A model generated the notes under the pieces. That model made no database searches, had not been told where the DNA came from, and was given only the letters and a program-made list of their open reading frames with translations. Shown here one piece after another: positions 7,108 through 14,771 of a stretch of 29,558 nucleotides of DNA; position 1 is the first letter of the stretch, and every line of letters begins with the position of its first letter. A program made the position numbers and the translations under genes. Source of the DNA: CAVLCC01 sp963661535 (GTDB taxonomy: Bacteria; Actinomycetota; Coriobacteriia; Coriobacteriales; CADBOM01); NCBI GenBank assembly GCA_963661535.1, contig CAVLCC010000025.1, positions 1-29,558 on the forward strand, read 5' to 3'.

Positions 7108-7464
7108 ATGGCTCGCGTAAAGCGTTCAGTTACAGCCCGCAAAAAGCGCCGCAAAACCCTAGACCGCGCCAAAGGTTATTATGGTGCAAAATCTAGGTCA
7201 TATCGTGCAGCTAAAGAGCAAGTTCAACATTCTTTGCAGTATGTATATAGAGACCGCAGAAACAAGAAACGCGACATTCGTCGTCTTTGGATTGCTCGCA
7301 TAAATGCCGCAGCTCGCATTAACGGTTTGAGCTACTCAGTATTTATGCATGGTCTTAAAGTTGCAGGAATTCAACTTGACCGCAAAGTTTTGGCTGACAT
7401 GGCTGTAAACGACGCACCAGCATTTGCAGCTTTGTGCGAAATTGCAAAGAAAGCTACTGCATAG
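7108..7464 (+). CDS. rplT: Large ribosomal subunit protein bL20
   Basis: A 118-residue 23S rRNA-binding assembly protein. It starts MARVKRSVTARKKRRKTLDR and has the AKGYYGAKSRSYRAAKEQV and RDRRNKKRDIRRLWIARINA signatures of bL20. AGGAG precedes the ATG at good spacing. In several bacteria bL20 represses its own operon by binding the leader RNA or a site before rpmI, which makes it the obvious ligand candidate for the structured leader at 5909-6069. The operon ends at the terminator at 7524. Confidence 0.97.
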   Translation: MARVKRSVTARKKRRKTLDRAKGYYGAKSRSYRAAKEQVQHSLQYVYRDRRNKKRDIRRLWIARINAAARINGLSYSVFMHGLKVAGIQLDRKVLADMAVNDAPAFAALCEIAKKATA

Positions 7465-7523
7465 AAGTTGGTTGTTGGTACTGGCTTTATTATTGGAGCT
7501 GGAGCTAGCATAAGTTATAAAGA

Positions 7524-7551
7524 AAGGAGCCTCTTGGGGGGCTCTTTTTTT
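7524..7551 (+). terminator. intrinsic terminator of infC-rpmI-rplT
   Basis: GAGCC (7527-7531) pairs with GGCTC (7540-7544), followed by seven T residues. It lies 60 nt after the rplT stop codon. The following stretch to 7731 contains small palindromes (TCGTACGA near 7617; CGAGGGCTCG before a T-run near 7666) but no gene. Confidence 0.88.
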
Positions 7552-7731
7552 AGTGTTTTTATTGGCTTGCACAGGTTATGTGAGTTTACTTAGGTTTGCA
7601 AAGCCTGCTTGAGGGTCGTACGACCTAAGAAAGCTCATTATAGGTTTGTTCGAGGGCTCGCGTAGTTTTTTTATGACCTTGCGTAACCTCGAAAGCCTCA
7701 ACAGCCTCGTGCAGCTTTTGGCAGCTTTGCG

Positions 7732-9009
7732 CTACCAGCTTCTCATTATTGTTTGATCGCGTTCTGGACCTACAGCAACAATCGAAACAGGAACGCCTGC
7801 AATTTGCTCTATGCGCTCAATATAAGCCTTAGCATTTGCAGGTAGGTCATCATAATTTCTGCAATCAACAGTGCTTTGGCACCAGCCGTCCATCTCCTCA
7901 TAAATTGGCTTTGCCTTTAAAAATGCAGTTAGCGAGTCTGGCAAGCTTTGAACTCTTTTGCCATCAATTTCATACGCCACACAAATCTTAATTTTTTGGA
8001 GTTTGTCTAGAACATCGAGCTTGGTTAGGCATATGTTGGTAAGACCATTGACTCTAGCAGCATATTTTATAATCACACCGTCAAACCAGCCACAGCGGCG
8101 GCGGCGTCCTGTTGTTACTCCAAACTCGCCACCCTCTTGGGTTAAGAATTCGCCCATCTCATCGTCAAGCTCGGTTGGAAAAGGGCCTGAGCCCACACGT
8201 GTTAGATATGCCTTGCTTATTCCTAGCACGCGGTCTATCCACTTAATGCCAACTCCAGTTCCGGTGGTAGCTCCACCAGATGTTGTAGAAGACGATGTGA
8301 CGAACGGATATGTTCCGTGATCGATGTCGAGCAGCGTGCCTTGCGCGCCCTCAAAGAACACGGATTTGCCCTGCTCAAGTGCGCTATTTAGAGTTGTTAC
8401 GGTATCTACAATTTGTGAGCTTAGCCTGCTTGCATAACCCATATACTCATTGAAGACTTCTTCAATGTCATAAGGAGCCACGCCATATACTTTTGTGAGA
8501 AGTATGTTTACAATAGCAAGCTCTTTTGCAAGTCGTTCATGGAAGAAATCTGGCTCTAGCAAATCTCCCATGCGCAAACCCGAGCGCTTGACCTTGCTCT
8601 CATAAGAAGGTCCGATTCCTCTTTTTGTTGTTCCAATTTTATTGTCACCAAGTAGCTTCTCACACGCGCCATCAAAATCTATGTGCCATGGCATAATCAT
8701 ATGCGCGTGTGAAGAGATTAGCAGCCTCTCGGCAGACACTCCACTTTGAGCCAAGGTGTCGATCTCTTCTAGCAAAACTTTTGGATCAACAACGCACCCG
8801 TTGCCAATCACAGGCACTACATTTGGATACATAACACCGGAAGGGACTAGGTGCAAAGCGAGATGTTTATCGCCATGAATTACAGTATGACCTGCGTTGT
8901 TTCCACCCTGAAATCTAACAACGTAGTCGTAGTTGCTAGCCAGAAGGTCGGTGATTTTGCCCTTGCCCTCGTCACCCCACTGAGCGCCAACCAAAACCGT
9001 TCCGGACAT
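7732..9009 (-). CDS. purA: Adenylosuccinate synthetase
   Basis: PurA joins IMP and aspartate using GTP, the first committed step to AMP. The 425-residue protein has GAQWGDEGKGKITDLLA (about 8-24, GTP-binding loop with the catalytic Asp), FQGGNNAGHTVIHGDKHLAL (about 34-53, catalytic His), GIGPSYESKVKRSGLRMGDL (about 131-150), FEGAQGTLLDIDHGTYPFVT (about 219-238) and TTGRRRRCGWFDGVIIKYA (about 299-317). Full length for the family. The ATG at 9009 has GGAG 6 nt upstream. It is monocistronic or follows a DUF3467 gene with a 445-nt gap. A strong hairpin followed by a T-run occupies its leader. Confidence 0.98.
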   Translation of the reverse strand: MSGTVLVGAQWGDEGKGKITDLLASNYDYVVRFQGGNNAGHTVIHGDKHLALHLVPSGVMYPNVVPVIGNGCVVDPKVLLEEIDTLAQSGVSAERLLISSHAHMIMPWHIDFDGACEKLLGDNKIGTTKRGIGPSYESKVKRSGLRMGDLLEPDFFHERLAKELAIVNILLTKVYGVAPYDIEEVFNEYMGYASRLSSQIVDTVTTLNSALEQGKSVFFEGAQGTLLDIDHGTYPFVTSSSTTSGGATTGTGVGIKWIDRVLGISKAYLTRVGSGPFPTELDDEMGEFLTQEGGEFGVTTGRRRRCGWFDGVIIKYAARVNGLTNICLTKLDVLDKLQKIKICVAYEIDGKRVQSLPDSLTAFLKAKPIYEEMDGWCQSTVDCRNYDDLPANAKAYIERIEQIAGVPVSIVAVGPERDQTIMRSW

Positions 9010-9038
9010 TTTTGCTCCAATCTAATCTTAGACCGCAA

Positions 9039-9092
9039 ACAAAAATATGCACTGCTGTCACTTATTGTTGTTTGACGTGACAGCCTGCATAT
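9039..9092 (-). terminator. attenuator-like hairpin in the purA leader
   Basis: On the minus strand, ATATGC (9092-9087) and GTGACAGC-complementary arms form a long stem: GCTGTCAC (9084-9077) pairs with GTGACAGC (9061-9054), and ATATGC pairs with GCATAT (9050-9045) across a small internal loop. TTTTTG follows at once (9044-9039). The structure ends only about 30 nt before the purA start codon, so a promoter between the hairpin and purA is hardly possible. It is therefore probably read through under some conditions, as an attenuator. The alternative is a terminator of upstream transcription with an overlooked promoter. Confidence 0.6.
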
Positions 9093-9148
9093 CATGTTTG
9101 CTAAATAGACTTAAGTTTGTCTTTGTGTCTTAATGTCTCAACCGTTTT

Positions 9149-9154
9149 ATTATA
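9149..9154 (-). promoter_or_regulatory. candidate -10 element of the purA promoter
   Basis: TATAAT occurs on the minus strand at 9154-9149, about 55 nt upstream of the leader hairpin. The -35 region at 17 nt (CGCGCA) is poor, so the promoter would rely on the perfect -10 or an activator. Transcription would start near 9142 and give a leader of about 130 nt. Confidence 0.4.
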
Positions 9155-9159
9155 GGCAT

Positions 9160-9454
9160 ATGCTGAGATGATGCGCGCTTGCTACTTCGCCGGTTGACAT
9201 TTGCGCATTTGCGATGGGGAGTGCGAGTGCGGGCGAATGCCGTCGGGCAAACACATAGGAGCGCGGCGGCATAATAACGTTGCTGTGCGGCGGCATGGTA
9301 ACGAGGACTTGAAGCTTAAACGTGATTAGACATGTTGTAATAAGCAATGATCGTAATATATTAAAACGCCTACAACATGCGACTCACGTAGCGCGGAGCG
9401 CTTGTTGCTCGCAACACTCAAAACATTCGCAGCACACAATATGCGAAATGCAGC
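9160..9454. other. non-coding G+C-richer stretch with a 17-bp imperfect direct repeat
   Basis: No convincing gene is present. Two copies of GCGGCGGCAT-NN-TAACG occur at 9263-9279 and 9287-9303, 24 nt apart. Small hairpins AGCGC-GGA-GCGCT and GTTGC-GA-GCAAC (on the minus strand) lie at about 9391-9416 and could end the DUF3467 transcript. The part 9180-9310 is visibly richer in G+C than its surroundings. A 65-codon minus-strand frame here has no ribosome binding site and no family resemblance. Confidence 0.4.
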
Positions 9455-9715
9455 TTACCCCTTTAATCCTGGGTTTTTCTCCAAGTGCTCGGTTAGAGCG
9501 TTATGTAGAGCCACAAGCTGATTGTGCGACAAGATTACGCGAGACACCAAATATGAAGGAGCCTGGCTATCAGGACTTGGGGAATGATCGTTATAGATAA
9601 AGTCAATTCGAGACTCAGAAGGAGTAGATGCAATGATTGACATATTTGCATAGACGCCCTTTAGGTCTTCTGGTTTTGCAGTAATGTTGAGATTTGCTGG
9701 TTTTTGTTCTGCCAT
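9455..9715 (-). CDS. DUF3467 domain protein
   Basis: An 86-residue protein matching the DUF3467 pattern from memory: an N-terminal LNITAKPEDLKGVYANMSII, a central strand ESRIDFIYND, then VSRVILSHNQLVALHNALTE and a short charged end. Function is unknown; the family is small, soluble and widespread in bacteria and archaea. AAGGA lies 7-8 nt before the ATG at 9715. Upstream at 9736-9744 and 9748-9756 the plus strand carries the direct repeat TATAAGTTG, possibly part of its promoter region. Confidence 0.8.
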   Translation of the reverse strand: MAEQKPANLNITAKPEDLKGVYANMSIIASTPSESRIDFIYNDHSPSPDSQAPSYLVSRVILSHNQLVALHNALTEHLEKNPGLKG

Positions 9716-9756
9716 ATTAGTTCCTTCCTAAGATATATAAGTTGTCTTATAAGTTG

Positions 9757-10138
9757 CATAAATTGCACAAGTGAGCAGATAGCGTGCTTGCGTCGTCATT
9801 GTATTCAACTACCAAGTTTGCTACCCTGCGCGTTTGCAACTTGTTTGTCTGGCGTTTGCCTCGCAATAAGCTTACACTCAAACACTTATCATCAATAGTA
9901 TAAAAAGTTGCATGTATTGCTTGCACGCATATTGCATATTGCGCCAAATCGCGTATACCATTATTGCGCTTTATGTAAGATGTGCAACTTTCAATTTAAA
10001 AACAACTTGAAACAAACACAAAACATGCGTTTGGATGTTTGGGTGTTTAAGAGCTTGAGAGATTGAGCAGTGCAAAAAATGCATGCTTGCAAAAAATGAT
10101 GTACAACAAAATTTGTTAGATAAATTAGGAGCCTTAAT
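9757..10138. other. intergenic region without a recognisable gene
   Basis: A+T-rich sequence between the divergent DUF3467 gene and the trigger-factor-like gene. Frames present have no ribosome binding sites and no family likeness. The direct repeat TGCAAAAAATG occurs twice at about 10070 and 10088, just before the downstream gene's Shine-Dalgarno. No clear promoter was found for either gene. Confidence 0.3.
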
Positions 10139-11158
10139 ATGAACGTCGAAAAACTTATTAAAAAACCAAGCCGCATTTGCGTAGATTATTATGCAACTGT
10201 TGACGGTCAAACCACTAACGATGCCATCGACTACGCAGTTGAAGAAATTGCAAGACGTTGTAATATTGCTTATAAAGAGGGGGAGAATGCTGAGAGCGTT
10301 TTACGCGATAGCCTGGGCGATAAGCAATTTGATGCTGTGCTTCAGCAAACAGTTATATCTAGACTTACTCCCTTTATTATTAAAGATGAAGCCGACTTAA
10401 ATATGGCACTTGAACCCCAGTGTACGAGTGAAGAAATTCCTCGCAGAGATGAGAGTTTTTCGTTTAAGATTCATGTTCTTTTGAAGCCAACTTGCATTTT
10501 GTCGTCGTATGATCCTGTTGAAGTTACGGTCTCTAGATATACTATTTCGGATGAGCTGGTTAAAAAACGTTTTGATGACCTTGTGAAGCATGACCACGAA
10601 TTTGCGCAAGCCGCTGATGATCCTCAAAAAACAGAGGAGCTATGCACTCAAGTTAAGGCAGAACTTGAAAAGGAAGCACAGGAGAAAACTGACCAAGAAT
10701 TAAGCTTGCTTGTTGACATTATGCTTGCCAACAGGTTGAAATGCAAAATTCCTCCAGAGCTTTTTGAGGCAGGCTCGAATAGTGTGTATATGAACCTTAG
10801 GCAAAAAATTGAGAGTCAGGGTTTGTCGCTCGAAAAACTGATCCAAGATGGCTCTATTGATATTGAAAAGTTCCGCAATCAAATTATTATGGAGGGGCAA
10901 ACGATTATTTGTCAGGGACTTGCTTTGGGCAAACTTTTTGAGATGAAAATTGGAAGACTTGAAGAGGAAGATTATAAGAGAGCCTACAGGGCGTTTAATC
11001 CTGAAAATCCAGATGAAGTGAAGCGAGAGTTTGAAGAGAATGGTCGGCTCTATGCCATAGAAGAAGTTGCCAAAAGACTTGCTGCGCATAAGTGGCTACT
11101 GGAGACTGCCGAGATAACATATAAAGATACTGAGTATGTTTTGGAGCCGGAGGGCTAG
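10139..11158 (+). CDS. Trigger-factor-like chaperone lacking the PPIase domain
   Basis: The 339-residue protein is acidic and highly helical. Residues about 105-155 (FSFKIHVLLKPTCILSSYDP, VEVTVSRYTISDELVKKRFD) match the end of the trigger factor ribosome-binding domain, where the chain leads into the linker and the PPIase domain. Instead of the FKBP-like segment with its GDxVxIDF pattern, the chain passes straight through a charged helix (about 160-180) into the C-terminal chaperone domain: LSLLVDIMLANRLKCKIPPE, IIMEGQTIICQGLALGKLFE, LYAIEEVAKRLAAHKWLLET. Full trigger factors have about 430-450 residues. It may be the only trigger factor of this organism or a paralogue. AGGAG precedes the ATG at good spacing. 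Confidence 0.75.
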   Translation: MNVEKLIKKPSRICVDYYATVDGQTTNDAIDYAVEEIARRCNIAYKEGENAESVLRDSLGDKQFDAVLQQTVISRLTPFIIKDEADLNMALEPQCTSEEIPRRDESFSFKIHVLLKPTCILSSYDPVEVTVSRYTISDELVKKRFDDLVKHDHEFAQAADDPQKTEELCTQVKAELEKEAQEKTDQELSLLVDIMLANRLKCKIPPELFEAGSNSVYMNLRQKIESQGLSLEKLIQDGSIDIEKFRNQIIMEGQTIICQGLALGKLFEMKIGRLEEEDYKRAYRAFNPENPDEVKREFEENGRLYAIEEVAKRLAAHKWLLETAEITYKDTEYVLEPEG

Positions 11159-11253
11159 TAGATTAAGTGATTGGTAACGTTGTTTAGTAAAAGTGCTTCG
11201 CCGCTATCACGAATAGCTGCGTTTAGCTGCTAAGATAATGAAGGCTGGCGTGT

Positions 11254-12009
11254 ATGATTCTATATTTTTCAGCTACTGGAAATTCTAAATATGTTGCTAC
11301 TAAAATTGCCGAAGCGATAGATGATGTGCTCGTTTCAATCCCAGAATGCATTGACAATGGGCATTTTGACTTTGTGGATAAAACAATCGGAATCATAGTG
11401 CCCACATATTTTTGGTCACTGCCAAGCATTGTTGAGGAGTTTTTAAACAAAGCGACCTTTAAAACAGATTATCTATACTTTATTGCTACTTATGGAACCA
11501 CCCCTGGAGCCACAGGTGCACTTGCAAATGAGATAATCAAGAGCAAAAATAGCTGTCGGTGCATTGACGCATATTTTTCTATCAAGATGGTTGACACCTA
11601 CACACCAATTTTTGATATTTCAACCAAAGAGTTGCAAGACAAGTTTTTGATTAACACTGAAAGCAAAATAGACAGCGTTATTTCTGGCATAAAAGCAAAG
11701 ACTCATATTGCACACATGAATGGAAGCACTCCAGCGTTTTTAAGCAAACTTATTGCTAAGAGAATTTATGACTTGCGCGGCAGAAAAACGAAAAGACTTA
11801 GCGTTGAAGATACCTGTATTGGCTGCGGACTTTGCGAAAAGAAATGCCCCGTTCATGCAATAAAAATGCAAGGGGGTCGTCCTACTTGGATAAAAGATTC
11901 CTGTGTTATGTGCTTGGGGTGTCTGCACAGATGCCCCAAGTTCTCGATCCAATGTGGTTCTAAAACAAAGGCTCATGGACAATATTTGAATCCACACATT
12001 TCTTTATAA
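11254..12009 (+). CDS. EFR1-family flavodoxin/ferredoxin fusion
   Basis: A 251-residue predicted cytosolic electron carrier. The N-terminal flavodoxin-like domain carries the phosphate-binding loop FSATGNSKYVA (about 5-15), the FMN-contacting VPTYFWSLP (about 49-57) and ATYGTTPGATG. The C terminus holds two [4Fe-4S] motifs: C188-x2-C191-x2-C194-x3-C198P and C217-x2-C220-x2-C223-x3-C227P, as in bacterial 2[4Fe-4S] ferredoxins. This matches the EFR1 family of anaerobes. No redox partner is adjacent. The Shine-Dalgarno is weak (AAGG about 11 nt before the ATG). It converges with the restriction enzyme gene, with only 5 nt between stop codons. Confidence 0.88.
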   Translation: MILYFSATGNSKYVATKIAEAIDDVLVSIPECIDNGHFDFVDKTIGIIVPTYFWSLPSIVEEFLNKATFKTDYLYFIATYGTTPGATGALANEIIKSKNSCRCIDAYFSIKMVDTYTPIFDISTKELQDKFLINTESKIDSVISGIKAKTHIAHMNGSTPAFLSKLIAKRIYDLRGRKTKRLSVEDTCIGCGLCEKKCPVHAIKMQGGRPTWIKDSCVMCLGCLHRCPKFSIQCGSKTKAHGQYLNPHISL

Positions 12010-12014
12010 AAAAA

Positions 12015-13424
12015 CTAATCAACTTTAACCGCTGCATATGCAGTATACGAGTCTGGGTCTGGATTAAGGTCGTCAATTATTTTTTGTGGTGCGTTTTGAT
12101 TTATAAAAACTTCACCATCGTCATTAAGATATAGCAAGACATCGTTATGAGGTATTTGTTTTAAATTATCTCCAAAAATGCTCACGAATCTATAGGTAAC
12201 ACTTTCAGGATAATAAACTTTTATATACTCTTCTTCAATTGAGTCATACCCCTGCAGTTCTTGGACTCCTTGGTCTAAAGTAGACATCTGCTTACCCTCA
12301 ATAAGAGTTGCACAATTTTCGCCTACGTCGTACATAACTAGATCGGGCAACAATAAATTATTTCCATGCGTATCCTTCTTAGGAAGCGTAATTTGCTCGC
12401 GAGTTTTTGCAAAGAAGTACCCTCTTTCACAACCAGCATGATTTTGATATACCTCTAGCAAGCCATTGTTTTCAGCAATAATGTGCAATAAAATTGATGC
12501 GACTTTTTCTGATTTTCTCTCATAATGCCAATATGTTTTGGGCAAATTTATTTTTGCAGGAAGCTCAATTCCCTCAAGTTCAATGCATAACAAATGACAT
12601 ATATAAATAAATTTATTTCGAGCTCCAGATTTGTTTATGTACTGCTGAGTTACACCATGCTCTGTAATTACTATTGAACCGTTCCAGCCAAGAACCCTAA
12701 GACACTTTGCCAGCATTGTTAACGTGCCAATACTTGGATCATGTGCAATATTTCCTGCGTCTTTAGGCTTTGAAAGTCGCCCCGAAATATACATTGTGTT
12801 GCCCTGAATTTTAAGCCTTACAGGCACGCTACCTGCAGGCGGTTTCCTTTGTGAATTTTTTGCAGCAATAACCTCATCAATGCATTCATATGCATGAAAC
12901 CATTCCAAATTTTTACCAACAACTTTGACCCCCAACGTCATCAATATATTTGTACCAATAATGTTAGTGTCGCTTGGTCGTTTTGTTTTATCTTCGTGCA
13001 ACTCCTTGTTATAAAGCATATATTTTTTTATGTTTGGATAAAAAGCATCTATGTAGACAAATTTGGTTACACGCTGACTTACTCCCGTATTTCTAGATTC
13101 AGAATCACTAGTCTTTGTTTCTTCTATAGCCATAATTGGCACTTCGTTGCTTCCTTCTACTGGTGCATTTTCTTGTTCAAAAACAAGGAAGTCAACAAAG
13201 CTAGTATTTCCGCTTACAATTTTTAGGAAAATTTCATCAACATTGGATATATGCAGTCCTTGAACTACATATGTGAAAGAGAATCGGTTTCCTTTCATAA
13301 TGGGCAAAATACGAACATTTGTGTCTTTCTCAATACGTCCATTAAATTCCTCAGCATACAATCCAGCAATTTGCAAAATAACCGAGACCTTAGGTTTTTC
13401 TTCCGTAAGAATCCAAAGATTCAC
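12015..13424 (-). CDS. Putative type II restriction endonuclease, PD-(D/E)XK fold
   Basis: A 469-residue protein divergent from three DNA methyltransferase genes. The C-terminal part has a plausible PD-(D/E)XK nuclease centre: P360-D361 in LLLPDLVMYD, then E376-G-K378 in ATLIEGKQM; E324 upstream could be the additional acidic residue. The N-terminal 350 residues have no motif I recognise and probably hold DNA recognition. The start is GTG at 13424 with GGGAGG 5 nt upstream; the ATG two bases upstream is out of frame. The gene starts next to the tandem-repeat promoter shared with the methyltransferase operon, which fits coordinated control. The exact sequence specificity cannot be read from the sequence. 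Confidence 0.72.
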   Translation of the reverse strand: MNLWILTEEKPKVSVILQIAGLYAEEFNGRIEKDTNVRILPIMKGNRFSFTYVVQGLHISNVDEIFLKIVSGNTSFVDFLVFEQENAPVEGSNEVPIMAIEETKTSDSESRNTGVSQRVTKFVYIDAFYPNIKKYMLYNKELHEDKTKRPSDTNIIGTNILMTLGVKVVGKNLEWFHAYECIDEVIAAKNSQRKPPAGSVPVRLKIQGNTMYISGRLSKPKDAGNIAHDPSIGTLTMLAKCLRVLGWNGSIVITEHGVTQQYINKSGARNKFIYICHLLCIELEGIELPAKINLPKTYWHYERKSEKVASILLHIIAENNGLLEVYQNHAGCERGYFFAKTREQITLPKKDTHGNNLLLPDLVMYDVGENCATLIEGKQMSTLDQGVQELQGYDSIEEEYIKVYYPESVTYRFVSIFGDNLKQIPHNDVLLYLNDDGEVFINQNAPQKIIDDLNPDPDSYTAYAAVKVD

Positions 13425-13458
13425 ATCTGCCTCCCAATTACTCCAAAACTAATAAAAT

Positions 13459-13516
13459 TATTGTACAATACTAAGAAGAATTTTGATGCATCGATGCATT
13501 GATGTATTGATGCAAA
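13459..13516. promoter_or_regulatory. divergent control region: 12-bp palindrome and four tandem 8-bp repeats
   Basis: A perfect palindrome TATTGTACAATA (13459-13470) contains TACAAT on both strands and could serve as -10 in either direction. It is followed by four head-to-tail 8-bp units: GATGCATC (13485), GATGCATT (13493), GATGTATT (13501) and GATGCAAA (13509). TATAAA at 13520-13525 is a candidate -10 for the plus-strand operon, which would put the repeats over its -35. Tandem short repeats are the classic target of cooperative ribbon-helix-helix proteins, and the next gene encodes one. Confidence 0.65.
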
Positions 13517-13548
13517 AAGTATAAAAGCAAAAAGCTACAGGAGTCACA

Positions 13549-13734
13549 ATGCAAGAACAACAGAAAAGAATTACAGTATCCCTTTCCGAAGAATGTTATG
13601 AAGCACTTCGCAAATACGCATACGATGCAAACTTGAGTTTATCTGCAGCTGCCAAACAATTATGTCAAGAGAGCCTAGAACGTCACAAATATGGCACAAT
13701 TGAAAGTGAATATTTTGTGAGGACGGTTAAGTAA
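13549..13734 (+). CDS. Ribbon-helix-helix (CopG/MetJ-Arc-like) regulator
   Basis: A 61-residue protein. QKRITVSLSEECYEALRKYA gives the N-terminal beta strand (KRITVSL) and first helix, followed by NLSLSAAAKQLCQESLERH as second helix, the ribbon-helix-helix layout. AGGAG lies 6 nt before the ATG. It is the first gene of the methyltransferase operon; its stop codon is 2 nt before the next start. By position it probably binds the tandem repeats 33-64 nt upstream and sets methyltransferase and nuclease levels, as small controller proteins do in other restriction-modification systems, although classic C proteins are helix-turn-helix rather than RHH. Confidence 0.8.
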   Translation: MQEQQKRITVSLSEECYEALRKYAYDANLSLSAAAKQLCQESLERHKYGTIESEYFVRTVK

Positions 13735-13736
13735 CG

Positions 13737-14771
13737 ATGCGTTTTATTGGCTGCAAAGCAAAACTTCTTGAACATATAGACGCTGCTATTGAACAATTTT
13801 GTCCGAATGCCACAAATGTGTGCGACATTTTTTCAGGAACTGCAACTGTTGCTAGACATCTCAAGCAAAGATATAGAATTACAAGCAATGACCTTTTATA
13901 TTTTTCGTATGTTCTTCAGGTTGCAACTATCGAAAATAATGAGATCCCCTCGTTTAAGCAGTTATCTACTATTGGAATTAAAGATCCAATTGAGTACTTC
14001 AATAGTATGCCAACTAAAGATATGGAGACGCTCAGTCAAGAAAAACGCTTGTTCCAAAATAATTTTTCTCCAATTGGCAACCGTCAATACTTTACAGAAA
14101 CAAATGCCTTGAGAATTGATTTTGCTAGGAACACGCTTAATAACTGGAAAGAAAATGGGCTGCTCACACGACATGAATATTATTATTTGCTTGCCTGCAT
14201 AATTGAGGGCATTCCCTTTGTATCAAACACATCAGGAACTTATGGCGCATTCAATAAATTCTGGGACAAGCGTTCGTTTAAAACGTTCGAGCTTTATCAA
14301 TTACCAGTCGTGCATAATGGAAAAACCAACGCTTGCTACAACGAAGATGGCGTGTGCTTACTAAACAGAATTGAGGGTGATGTTCTTTATGTAGATCCCC
14401 CCTATAATAATCGTCAGTATCTTCCAAACTACCATGTGCTAGAAACAGCAGCTATGTATGATTTTCCTGAACTTAAGGGTGTCACTGGGCAGCGTCCGTA
14501 TGAGAATAAAAAATCTGACTTTTGTCAAAAGCGAAATGTTTTAAATGCTTTTGAACTGCTGGTTAAAAATGCAAACTTTAGACATATTATTTTGAGTTAT
14601 AACACAGAGGGTCTGATGTCGATTGAACAAATTAGCGGCATTATGCAAAAATATGGAATACCCAGCTCATTTGAGATAATAGAAATTCCATACAGAAGAT
14701 TTAAAAGCAGAAGCACTAACCATAGCGGTGAAGTTAAAGAGCTTCTCATTCATATTGAGAAGAGTTGCTGA
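13737..14771 (+). CDS. DNA adenine-N6 methyltransferase, D12 class (first of three)
   Basis: A 344-residue SAM-dependent methyltransferase. The N-terminal RFIGCKAKLLEHI is the family motif X, motif I is D30-I-F-S-G-T-A, and the catalytic motif IV is D220-P-P-Y followed by NNRQYLPNYHVLE. The order X-I-IV is that of the alpha (D12) class, which methylates adenine N6. Motif I has alanine where the third glycine (FSGTG) is usual. The sequence style (SNDLLYFSYVLQVATIENN, YYLLACIIEGIPFVSNTSGT) recalls methyltransferases of FokI-type type IIS systems, from memory only. The stop codon overlaps the next start by one base. Confidence 0.88.
   Translation: MRFIGCKAKLLEHIDAAIEQFCPNATNVCDIFSGTATVARHLKQRYRITSNDLLYFSYVLQVATIENNEIPSFKQLSTIGIKDPIEYFNSMPTKDMETLSQEKRLFQNNFSPIGNRQYFTETNALRIDFARNTLNNWKENGLLTRHEYYYLLACIIEGIPFVSNTSGTYGAFNKFWDKRSFKTFELYQLPVVHNGKTNACYNEDGVCLLNRIEGDVLYVDPPYNNRQYLPNYHVLETAAMYDFPELKGVTGQRPYENKKSDFCQKRNVLNAFELLVKNANFRHIILSYNTEGLMSIEQISGIMQKYGIPSSFEIIEIPYRRFKSRSTNHSGEVKELLIHIEKSC

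Noticed and set aside
9150..9347. 65-codon minus-strand frame with a repeated MPP motif
   Set aside because: The repeat comes from the DNA direct repeat; no ribosome binding site; overlaps the purA promoter region.
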